From Methanomicrobiales archaeon (GTDB taxonomy: Archaea > Halobacteriota > Methanomicrobia > Methanomicrobiales > Methanospirillaceae): 31,790 nucleotides of DNA. Positions 16,105 to 22,847 of this stretch are shown in pieces (the first letter of the stretch is position 1; every line of letters begins with the position of its first letter). The notes below the pieces were generated by a model. It had not been told where the DNA came from, ran no database searches, and was given only the letters and a program-made list of their open reading frames with translations. Location of the stretch: assembly GCA_022841205.1 (NCBI GenBank), contig JALHCK010000014.1:1-31790 (forward strand), in the 5' to 3' direction. A program made the position numbers and the translations under genes.

Positions 16105-16698
16105 ATGGCAAAGAAAAAACAGGCAGGACGAAGAGTAGAGGGCTGGAAGGCAAAGAGCTGGTACAAGGTATACAGCCCTGACACCCTCGGCAAAACTTAT
16201 ATCGGCGATACTATCGCCAATGACCCGGGAAACGTGGTCGGGCGGATCATGCAGACCACTCTTGGGGAGCTGATCAACGATTATTCACGCCACAATGTGA
16301 AGATGAAATTACGGATCTCGGATGTCACCGGGGATGCCGCGTATACCGAGTTTGTCGGCCACGAGCTGACCCGGGATTACCTTCGGTCGCTCGTCAAGCG
16401 GCGCACCTCCCGGATCGACTGTCATGTCCCGGTCACTACGAAGGACGGCAAGAAAGCCGACCTGACCGTGACCTGCTACACCCTTACCCGGGCAAATCTC
16501 AGCCAGACCCATGCGATTCGCGGGCTTATGGCCAGGGTAGTCGGGGATCTGGCAAAAGAAGGCGACTTCAACGCTCTTCTCAACGGGATAATTACCGGTG
16601 AGATCTCAAAGGAAGTCTTCAAGGCAGTAAAACCGCTCTTCCCTGTCCGCAGGGTAGAGATCATCAAGTCTAAAGTCGGGGCGGTCCGGGCAGCGTGA
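16105..16698 (+). CDS. rps3ae: 30S ribosomal protein S3Ae (eS1)
   Basis: The protein has 197 residues, the normal size for archaeal S3Ae (eS1). It starts MAKKKQAGRRVEGWKAKSW and has the conserved KVYSPDTLGKTYIGDTIAN and the RRTSRIDCHV region. It sits at the mRNA exit side of the small subunit. A good ribosome binding site, AGGTGAT (16095-16101), precedes the ATG. It is the last gene of the rps15 operon, 11 bases after serS. Confidence 0.96.
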   Translation: MAKKKQAGRRVEGWKAKSWYKVYSPDTLGKTYIGDTIANDPGNVVGRIMQTTLGELINDYSRHNVKMKLRISDVTGDAAYTEFVGHELTRDYLRSLVKRRTSRIDCHVPVTTKDGKKADLTVTCYTLTRANLSQTHAIRGLMARVVGDLAKEGDFNALLNGIITGEISKEVFKAVKPLFPVRRVEIIKSKVGAVRAA

Positions 16699-16718
16699 TG
16701 CTGTCTCCTGTCCCGTCA

Positions 16719-16727
16719 GCTTTTTTG
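16719..16727 (+). terminator. T-run terminator after rps3ae
   Basis: A run of six T within CTTTTTTGCG lies about 20 bases after the rps3ae stop. Archaeal terminators need only a T-run, so this probably ends the rps15-rps3ae transcript. Confidence 0.45.
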
Positions 16728-16768
16728 CGTATACATCGTCGGCATTATCTTCTGCCGGATGGTGAAGC

Positions 16769-16776
16769 ATAATACC
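16769..16776 (+). promoter_or_regulatory. TATA-like box of apgM
   Basis: CATAATAC centred about 27 bases before the apgM ATG (16799), with no Shine-Dalgarno sequence between them, fits a leaderless transcript. Confidence 0.35.
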
Positions 16777-16798
16777 GTAAAGATCGTACCACTTCAGG

Positions 16799-18034
16799 AT
16801 GACGGCTGAAAAGGTCCTGCTCCTGATCATTGACGGTGTCTCTGACCGGCCCTGCCCTGATCTTGGAAATCTCACGCCTCTCCAGGCCGCACACACTCCG
16901 GTCCTCGACCGGATTGCCGCAGAAGGGGTATGCGGGATCATGGATACCATAGCGCCCGGCATCCGTCCCGGATCAGACACCTCGCACCTGAGCCTGCTCG
17001 GGTATCCCCCACGCGAGTTCTATACCGCCCGCGGGCCGCTCGAGGCGGTGGGGACGGGCATCCGGATGGAACCGGGAATGATCGGGTTCCGGTGCAACTA
17101 TGCCACGCTTGACGCTGCCGGAAAGGTAAGCGACCGGCGGGCCGGGCGCATCAGCGATACAACGGATCTGACCCGTGCCATCGTGGACGGAGTCGATCTC
17201 TCGGAATTTGGCATCGGGATCCAGTTCAGGTCAGGGGCAGGGCACCGCGCCGCTCTTGCATTCCGGGGAGATGGTCTTGGATCAGATGTGTCCTCAAACG
17301 ACCCGAAACACGACGGTGTAAGCCCACCTCCGTTCAGAGCGCTCAGCAACAACCCCGCAGACCAGAAGACCGCTCTGGCGTTGAACTCCTTTGTAAGGCA
17401 GGCTGAACAGATTCTCGCGGGGCACCCCCTCAACCGCGACCGGCAGAGCCGGGGACTTGCCCCGGCAACGACCATCCTTATCCGGGGTGGCGGGGAGATG
17501 GGCGCATTTCCCCAGTTCAAAGAGCGGTATGGGCTTTCGGGGAGCGTGATCGCCGCGGCAACCCTTATCAACGGGATCGGGAGCTCGGTAGGTCTCCGCG
17601 TTGTCCCAGTTGAGGGAGCTACAGGGTCTTCGAATACCAATCTTTCAGGTAAGGTTGAAGCGGTGCTGTCCGAACTCAAGGCCCAGGATTTTGTCCTCTT
17701 CAACATCAAGGGGACCGATGAGGCGGGACATGACGGGGATGCGCTGCGAAAACGGGACTTTATCGAGAAGATCGATTCTGCCATCACACCGTTTCTTTCC
17801 ATCGACGGGCTCCTCATCGTGGTCTGCGCTGACCACAGCACCCCATGCAGCATCCGCGACCACAGTGCCGATCCGGTCCCGCTGGTCATCCGGGGAGATG
17901 GCGTTCGTACCGACCCTGTCAGGTCTTTTGACGAGATCACGTGTGCGCAGGGAGGACTCAACCGGGTTACAGGATCGGCCCTGATGCCGATAATCTGCGA
18001 CATGATAAACCGGGCGGAAAAATACGGGGCATGA
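16799..18034 (+). CDS. apgM: 2,3-bisphosphoglycerate-independent phosphoglycerate mutase, archaeal type
   Basis: The protein has 411 residues and belongs to the alkaline-phosphatase superfamily; it interconverts 3- and 2-phosphoglycerate in glycolysis and gluconeogenesis. Metal and catalytic motifs are visible: LLLIIDGVSDRPCP (first metal aspartate), the nucleophile serine in RPGSDTSHLSLLGYPP, YTARGPLEAVGTGI, the metal-binding DEAGHDGD, and CADHSTPCSIRDHSADP with the histidines of the second site. Length agrees with archaeal ApgM (about 400-415), shorter than bacterial GpmI. It ends with an ATGA overlap into the next gene. Confidence 0.95.
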   Translation: MTAEKVLLLIIDGVSDRPCPDLGNLTPLQAAHTPVLDRIAAEGVCGIMDTIAPGIRPGSDTSHLSLLGYPPREFYTARGPLEAVGTGIRMEPGMIGFRCNYATLDAAGKVSDRRAGRISDTTDLTRAIVDGVDLSEFGIGIQFRSGAGHRAALAFRGDGLGSDVSSNDPKHDGVSPPPFRALSNNPADQKTALALNSFVRQAEQILAGHPLNRDRQSRGLAPATTILIRGGGEMGAFPQFKERYGLSGSVIAAATLINGIGSSVGLRVVPVEGATGSSNTNLSGKVEAVLSELKAQDFVLFNIKGTDEAGHDGDALRKRDFIEKIDSAITPFLSIDGLLIVVCADHSTPCSIRDHSADPVPLVIRGDGVRTDPVRSFDEITCAQGGLNRVTGSALMPIICDMINRAEKYGA

Positions 18035-18894
18035 TACCTATGACCGAGGTTTCAATTGCTGACATATTCGGGGTCGGTAAACTCGACCTCATCGAACCTT
18101 CATTCGCCGACCTGCCCGATACCCGGTTCACCACCCTTCTCATGGAATGCGATGGCGACCAGGGAAGACTGCTCATCGACCAGGAGTCCGATCCGATCGC
18201 CGTCGCCGTTCATTCCGGGAGTGCCCGGTGGATTGCCGGCTGCTTCCACCTGAGAAGGCCGACGGCGTCCCTCATCGCTTTTTTTGAGGATCTTGGTGGC
18301 GATATATATCAGGAAGACCGCCATGCCTGGGAGGATGGCGTCAGGGAGTATTACAGTCTCCGCATCGCATCTGAAGTGACGCCGGCGCTGGAAGACCTCA
18401 ACCCGGCCAGGACAACGATGGTGCAGGAGCTCCTCGCCGAGAAACTGGGGCCGGGGGACGGGCAGACCTGTCTTGATTTCTGCTGTGGCTCCGGCCTTGG
18501 TTCCGTGGTGCTCCGGGGCATGGGTTTCCATGTCCTTGCCTGCGATATCGATCTCGGTCTCCTCTCGCTCGGGTTCTCCACTGGAAGACTGGTTCCCAGC
18601 AAAACCATGTGCATCGATGCAACACTTGCCCGTCACTATATCTGCAGGGTCAGGACCGGCCTTGGCCTGATGTTTGGAGAGATCAATGATTTCAACGCCG
18701 ATACCTGGGAGGCCCTTACCCGTGAGCTTGTAATGCTCACCGACCGGTGCCTTATAACGGTCGGGAAGGAGGACGAAGCAGATCGCATCCGGGCATGGGC
18801 CGGAGCGTGCGGCCGGACTGTTGAGGTCTCTGAAAACTCCCGCGATCCCATCTATGACCGGTGGGTATGCACCATCACAGGGGAGACCGGATAA
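18031..18894 (+). CDS. Class I SAM-dependent methyltransferase-like protein
   Basis: The start at 18031 is chosen because its ATG overlaps the apgM stop (ATGA); the open frame extends further left only inside apgM. The protein has 287 residues. The N-terminal half (1-120) is family-specific and unrecognised. Residues 147-172 have a Rossmann SAM-binding motif I, CLDFCCGSGLGSVVL, and a following acidic motif, VLACDIDLG, that would bind ribose. The double cysteine before the glycine loop is odd but does not break the motif. The C-terminal third is variable (DRCLITVGKEDEADRI). Substrate unknown. It overlaps apgM, so it is cotranslated with it. Confidence 0.7.
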   Translation: MIPMTEVSIADIFGVGKLDLIEPSFADLPDTRFTTLLMECDGDQGRLLIDQESDPIAVAVHSGSARWIAGCFHLRRPTASLIAFFEDLGGDIYQEDRHAWEDGVREYYSLRIASEVTPALEDLNPARTTMVQELLAEKLGPGDGQTCLDFCCGSGLGSVVLRGMGFHVLACDIDLGLLSLGFSTGRLVPSKTMCIDATLARHYICRVRTGLGLMFGEINDFNADTWEALTRELVMLTDRCLITVGKEDEADRIRAWAGACGRTVEVSENSRDPIYDRWVCTITGETG

Positions 18895-18902
18895 CCCCCT
18901 GT

Positions 18903-19406
18903 ATGCCGGCACGAAGCTCTCTTCCCGGAATTGAAATCAGGCCTCATCGTAACCTGCGGAGCCTGTACCTCACCTATCTCCTCGTCGCTGTATGGGCTGG
19001 CGTCCTCCCCTGGCTGCTTCCGGCAAGTATCTTCCTCCCCCCTGTCATGGTTCTCGCTCTGGCCATTCCTGCCCTTCTGCTGGTGATCGTTTTTATCTGG
19101 TGGACTGGGGCATACTGCCGCACCATTATCTTCCGTCTGACCGATGAGGGGATCACCTGGGAGCGGGGCGTATTGCGCCACCATGCAGGGACCATCCCCT
19201 ACAAAAGGATCATCGCAATGGAGATCGTACAGGGTCCGTTCCCGCGACTCCTGGGAATCTCGCAACTGAAGGTCAGGACCGAGGAACTATCCAGGGGAAG
19301 GATGGTGAACTTCGATCTGAAGATCAACGGGCTTACCGATGCGGGATCGCTGAAGAACGCTATCCATGAACGTATGGGAATCCCTGACAGGAGAAGCGTC
19401 CCGTGA
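18903..19406 (+). CDS. Membrane protein with bacterial PH-like domain (bPH2/YdbT type)
   Basis: About 167 residues from ATG 18903; an earlier in-frame ATG at 18861 would overlap the methyltransferase gene by 34 bases. Two transmembrane helices (YLTYLLVAVWAGVLPWLLP and VLALAIPALLLVIVFIWW) are followed by a PH-fold domain: TIIFRLTDEGITWERGVL, then TIPYKRIIAMEIVQGPFPR and LGISQLKVRTEE. This pattern (two helices, then a strand reading L-T-D-E-G-I, then an I-P-Y-K-R-I) is typical of the DUF304/bPH2 family. Function unknown; these often bind or shape membrane components. It converges on the helicase gene 30 bases away. Confidence 0.75.
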   Translation: MPARSSLPGIEIRPHRNLRSLYLTYLLVAVWAGVLPWLLPASIFLPPVMVLALAIPALLLVIVFIWWTGAYCRTIIFRLTDEGITWERGVLRHHAGTIPYKRIIAMEIVQGPFPRLLGISQLKVRTEELSRGRMVNFDLKINGLTDAGSLKNAIHERMGIPDRRSVP

Positions 19407-19436
19407 GCAGCAGGACAGCGGCGGGTTGATGAACCT

Positions 19437-21488
19437 TCACCGGTGCCTTTTCGTCTTTTTTTCCTGCTTTACCAGGTCTTTTTCCCTGGAGCCGCACTCA
19501 AGCTCGGTAAGTATTTCTACCGGGTCATCGGTCTTCTGGATCAGCGCAAGGATGTCCGTCAGCCGTTCCACCCCGATGAAATGCTCGGCCATGACCCGTG
19601 CCATGTCCGATAATTCGATCCGGCCTCCAGATCTGGCGGCCAGGCCGCGGTCCAGGAGGACGGGGAGCACAGGCTCAAGCGCCCCTACCATGCTTGAGCA
19701 GATGTGGTCGAGGTCTCTTTCGTTTCCGCGGCATACAACAGCGTTGGCAACATACTCCTCAGAGCTTGCCTCGAGATCATGCTCGGGCGCTACCTCCTCC
19801 ATCTCTCCTTTCAGGAGGCGTATCGCGACCTCCTCTTCGGTATGGGAAGAACCACGGGCATAGCTTGCCCCTGGCTCGGCAAGGATTACCACTTTCCCAA
19901 GATCATGATAATCCGGTCTCCCTGCCCGTCCTGCCATCTGGCTGAACTCCTGGACCGAAAGCCAGGATATTCCCATGGCAAGAGAATCGAAGATGACCTG
20001 GGAGGCGGGAAAATCCACGCCGGCACCCAGTGCCGCGGTAGTGACCACGGCTTTCATCTTGCCTGACAAAAAGAGCATCTCGGCAGATCGCCGCTCCTGG
20101 GAGGTAAGGCCGGCATGATAAACTCCGTAGCGTGGACCGAGTGCCTCGGCAATCACGTGGCAGCGTGCCCGTGAATGGGTAAAGATAATGGTCTGCCCAT
20201 GAAACCCTTTGGAGGAGACATGGCGGAACTCCTCCTCGCAGAGCCGCCTGATGGTCGGGATCTTCTGCTTGTGCTCGAGAAAGAGGAGGTATCGCTCGAG
20301 GGCAACCGGCCGTTCATCGTACCTTACAAGGGTTGCCCCGAGTTTCCCGGCGAGAACTTTTGGGAGACCGATGGTTGCACTCAAATAAAGGAACTGGGCC
20401 TTTGGGGCAAGGTACTTGAGGCGGGCGATGAGCCCGTCAAGGCGGTGGCCGCGATCGCTGTCTTCGAGCATCTGGACTTCATCGACGACCACCGTTCCCA
20501 CCTTGCTGAGTTTCTTCCCGGACCGGATCAGGTGATCGATCCCCTCGTAGGTGGCAACGATAATCGGCGCCCCGGTGTTCCGGTCTCCTGTCGGGCGGTT
20601 CTCGGGCAGGTTGATCCTGCTCCTGCCGATCAGGATTCCAACCCCGGCAATGCCACCGTAGCGCTCTAAGAAACGCTGGTATTTCTGTACAGCGAGGGCT
20701 ACCAGCGGGACCAGGAAGATCATCTGTCCCCGCCCTTCTAGGAGGTTCTTGAGACCCGCCATCTCACCGATGAAGGTCTTCCCGCTTGCGGTTGCCGATA
20801 CGACCAGGAGATCCTTTCCAAACAACAGGCCGGCATCCACCGCCAGCTGCTGGGCAGGCATGAGCGTTTCTACTCCTGAAACATCGGTGAAATTCCTGGG
20901 AAGCGGGAGCTCCTCGAGTCGTGCGGTCTTCTGGACCGGGTGCGCTTCAAGCCGGTCAAACAGGGTCTGGGACATCCGGATGTTCTCAGGCTGGATACTC
21001 GCCAGCACCTTGTCCACGTCCTGGTATTTCTGGATCAGGGCCTCCATGTGAGACATCGCCTGCCGGCCGACACGCCCCATATGGGCCAGTTCGCGGCGGA
21101 GTTCCCGCTTTGCGCAATCCGGACAGATCGATTCGGACTCCCTGTACCTCACCGCTGTTGCGGGGTCCAGGGGAGTGATACGTTCTTCGAGAAGGCAAAC
21201 CCTGCACAGGTCAACTGCAGCAAACGGTATCTGGAAATCGGAGAGGAATGCCTCGGCAACCTCATCGTGCCTGGTGAGATACACGTCTGATTTCCGGAGC
21301 GATGCGATAAAATCGCGGGTGGGGGTGTTCCGGAACTGGCTCCGGCTCCCCCACCGGAGCCTGTAATGGACCGGCCTGACCCCTTTTGGTGTTTTGGCAA
21401 AATCTGCAAACCCGGTTCCCCGCACATGCTGGTTTTCGAGAAAAAGGATCTTGTAATTTCCTTTCTGGGGATGAATAATAATTCTCAT
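19437..21488 (-). CDS. DUF5814-type superfamily 2 helicase (Hel308-like)
   Basis: The protein has 683 residues. The N-terminal 190 form a family-specific region with two zinc-finger-like pairs (C95-x2-C98, CRVC, and C122-x2-C125, CPDC). The helicase core follows: Walker A SATASGKTF (231-239), motif II VVVDEVQML (DEVQ rather than DEAD/DEAH), motif III LYLSATIG, a TTAALGAGVDFP motif and QMAGRAGRPDY (motif VI). The C-terminal region is helical and charged, ending in EKKTKRHR. It is probably an ATP-driven DNA or RNA translocase in repair or replication restart; the substrate is unknown. Its ATG overlaps the preceding regulator stop by four bases (ATGA), so it is cotranslated. Confidence 0.88.
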   Translation of the reverse strand: MRIIIHPQKGNYKILFLENQHVRGTGFADFAKTPKGVRPVHYRLRWGSRSQFRNTPTRDFIASLRKSDVYLTRHDEVAEAFLSDFQIPFAAVDLCRVCLLEERITPLDPATAVRYRESESICPDCAKRELRRELAHMGRVGRQAMSHMEALIQKYQDVDKVLASIQPENIRMSQTLFDRLEAHPVQKTARLEELPLPRNFTDVSGVETLMPAQQLAVDAGLLFGKDLLVVSATASGKTFIGEMAGLKNLLEGRGQMIFLVPLVALAVQKYQRFLERYGGIAGVGILIGRSRINLPENRPTGDRNTGAPIIVATYEGIDHLIRSGKKLSKVGTVVVDEVQMLEDSDRGHRLDGLIARLKYLAPKAQFLYLSATIGLPKVLAGKLGATLVRYDERPVALERYLLFLEHKQKIPTIRRLCEEEFRHVSSKGFHGQTIIFTHSRARCHVIAEALGPRYGVYHAGLTSQERRSAEMLFLSGKMKAVVTTAALGAGVDFPASQVIFDSLAMGISWLSVQEFSQMAGRAGRPDYHDLGKVVILAEPGASYARGSSHTEEEVAIRLLKGEMEEVAPEHDLEASSEEYVANAVVCRGNERDLDHICSSMVGALEPVLPVLLDRGLAARSGGRIELSDMARVMAEHFIGVERLTDILALIQKTDDPVEILTELECGSREKDLVKQEKKTKRHR

Positions 21489-22294
21489 GTGCCCGCAAGA
21501 TCATGGATCTGGTAGGATAGCCCGGCTCCTTCAAGCCGCTTGAGGAAGTCGGTGAATTCCTCATCAACGATGAGGATTGCGCATTCGATGCCGTGGAAAG
21601 CCGCCTCGATCACCCCTTCACGGGACCCAAAAAACATGTCCGGGATGCGGCCTGCCTCCTGAAGGGCGATGTATGCCTCGAGGCCAACTGCTGCAACCAT
21701 TCCGGCCCGTGACGCCACCTCCCGCACCAGATCGGGACTGACATTTCGTGATCCCCCCCGCTGTATTCTCGGGACCTTGCAGACATGGATCGTCCCTTCG
21801 GTATGATCGATGATTCCTGCCAGCCGGGCGACACCGACGTCTTCTCCTTTGCGGGAATCCCTGATGACTGTTCCAGTCGCACTCCGTGGTTCCCGCGATG
21901 CAAAGAGCCACCCGTCCTTCATGTACAACCCGACCTTTTCTCCTTCACGCAGGTCTTCGGCGGCAATAGCGGTCCAGGTCGAGACCTGCTGTATGATATC
22001 TTTCCTGATATGCCGGGCATAGCTCTCGAGTGCTTCGGCGTGGTTCAGTACCCATTCGATGCCTTCCCGTGTCACTCCGTACCTGCCACGCCCGTGGGCA
22101 GCGACCATCCCGTCATCCACCAGTTCGCGGATGTACTCTGACACCGCCTGGGGTGTGACTCCCAGTTTATCGGCGATCTCCTGCTGGCGGATAGATGGCT
22201 GGTGCTCGGCGATCTCCACGAGTATCTGAAACCGCGTTACCTCGCGTTTGCTTCGGAGAATCAGATAAAGTGGATCGTTACTGGCTTCGGTCAA
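21485..22294 (-). CDS. Winged-helix transcriptional regulator with C-terminal sensor-like region
   Basis: The protein has 269 residues. An N-terminal MarR-like winged helix (20-75: SIRQQEIADKLGVTPQAVSEY, with GVTREGIEWV as the wing) is followed by about 190 residues of an archaeal-specific domain with no signal peptide (GEDVGVARLAGIIDHTEG, SRAGMVAAVGLEAYIALQEA). Predicted sequence-specific DNA binding; the C-terminal part may bind a ligand or a partner. It sits between a smaller regulator (17-base overlap with its end) and the helicase (ATGA overlap), so all three probably form one minus-strand operon. Confidence 0.75.
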   Translation of the reverse strand: MTEASNDPLYLILRSKREVTRFQILVEIAEHQPSIRQQEIADKLGVTPQAVSEYIRELVDDGMVAAHGRGRYGVTREGIEWVLNHAEALESYARHIRKDIIQQVSTWTAIAAEDLREGEKVGLYMKDGWLFASREPRSATGTVIRDSRKGEDVGVARLAGIIDHTEGTIHVCKVPRIQRGGSRNVSPDLVREVASRAGMVAAVGLEAYIALQEAGRIPDMFFGSREGVIEAAFHGIECAILIVDEEFTDFLKRLEGAGLSYQIHDLAGT

Positions 22295-22790
22295 GCAGCA
22301 CCAGCCCCTGTCCTTTCACATCCAGGTGGGGGATCCGCTTTGCGAGGCCTTTGATGAAAACCGGGCTGACGCCAAATTTGCGTGCCATGTCATTGATCGA
22401 CGTGTTGCCGTTGGAGAGTTCGTCTTCGATCTTTTCGACCATCTGCCTGAGGTGCTCTTCGTTTGAACTCGCAATATAGAGAAGGTCGGAGAGATCTGAG
22501 AAATGACACTGGAAGTTGGCCCTGAATTTATTGTAGGTTGCACGAAATTCCCTGACTGGTCGTTTCCCTGGTTCCGGCATCCGCCACTGTTCTTCTATCA
22601 GGTTGCCCTTTTTCAGGATGGTTATGCAGTGGCCCACTCCGGCACCGTTCAGCTGTTCAGACAATTCTTCTTCGGTCATCCAGGAACGGTTGAGAAGATC
22701 GTAGACCTGTTTGTAGCAGCTGTTGTTGAACGTGATCAAGAGAGGGACTAATTCCACCGGATCATTAACTATCCTGATATGACCAGTCAT
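22278..22790 (-). CDS. Small HTH regulator (archaeal ArsR/MarR-like)
   Basis: The protein has 170 residues. The N-terminal half (29-75: NRSWMTEEELSEQLNGAGV, GHCITILKKGNLIEEQW) is a winged helix; the C-terminal half has a second HTH-like motif (SINDMARKFGVSPVFIKGLA). There is no signal peptide. Divergent from hypF, it is the first gene of the operon with the other regulator and the helicase. The intergenic inverted repeat at 22795-22836 lies 5 bases upstream of its start, which fits autoregulation. The ATG at 22790 has little leader; a leaderless message from a TATA-like stretch near 22814-22820 is possible. Confidence 0.75.
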   Translation of the reverse strand: MTGHIRIVNDPVELVPLLITFNNSCYKQVYDLLNRSWMTEEELSEQLNGAGVGHCITILKKGNLIEEQWRMPEPGKRPVREFRATYNKFRANFQCHFSDLSDLLYIASSNEEHLRQMVEKIEDELSNGNTSINDMARKFGVSPVFIKGLAKRIPHLDVKGQGLVLLDRSQ

Positions 22791-22794
22791 TAGT

Positions 22795-22836
22795 AAAACC
22801 CTATTAATATATGCCGTAATAGATCAATAAGGTTTT
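22795..22836. promoter_or_regulatory. Inverted repeat operator between hypF and the regulator operon
   Basis: AAAACCCTATT (22795-22805) and AATAAGGTTTT (22826-22836) are complementary at 10 of 11 positions, with 20 bases between and arm centres 31 bp apart (three helical turns). The AT-rich middle (AATATAT) can serve as TATA for hypF. It is a good candidate operator for the divergent promoters. Confidence 0.55.
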
Positions 22837-22847
22837 GTAGAGACCAG

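Noticed and set aside
15389..16153. 254-codon minus-strand frame across the end of serS
   Set aside because: Antisense to the conserved catalytic core of seryl-tRNA synthetase; no ribosome binding site and no recognisable domain.
17098..18003. 301-codon minus-strand frame in apgM
   Set aside because: Antisense to apgM, Ser/Arg/Pro-rich with no motif; an effect of codon bias in a GC-rich gene.
18100..18912. 270-codon minus-strand frame in the methyltransferase gene
   Set aside because: The plus strand has the SAM-binding motif and start/stop coupling with apgM; the minus frame has no recognisable features.
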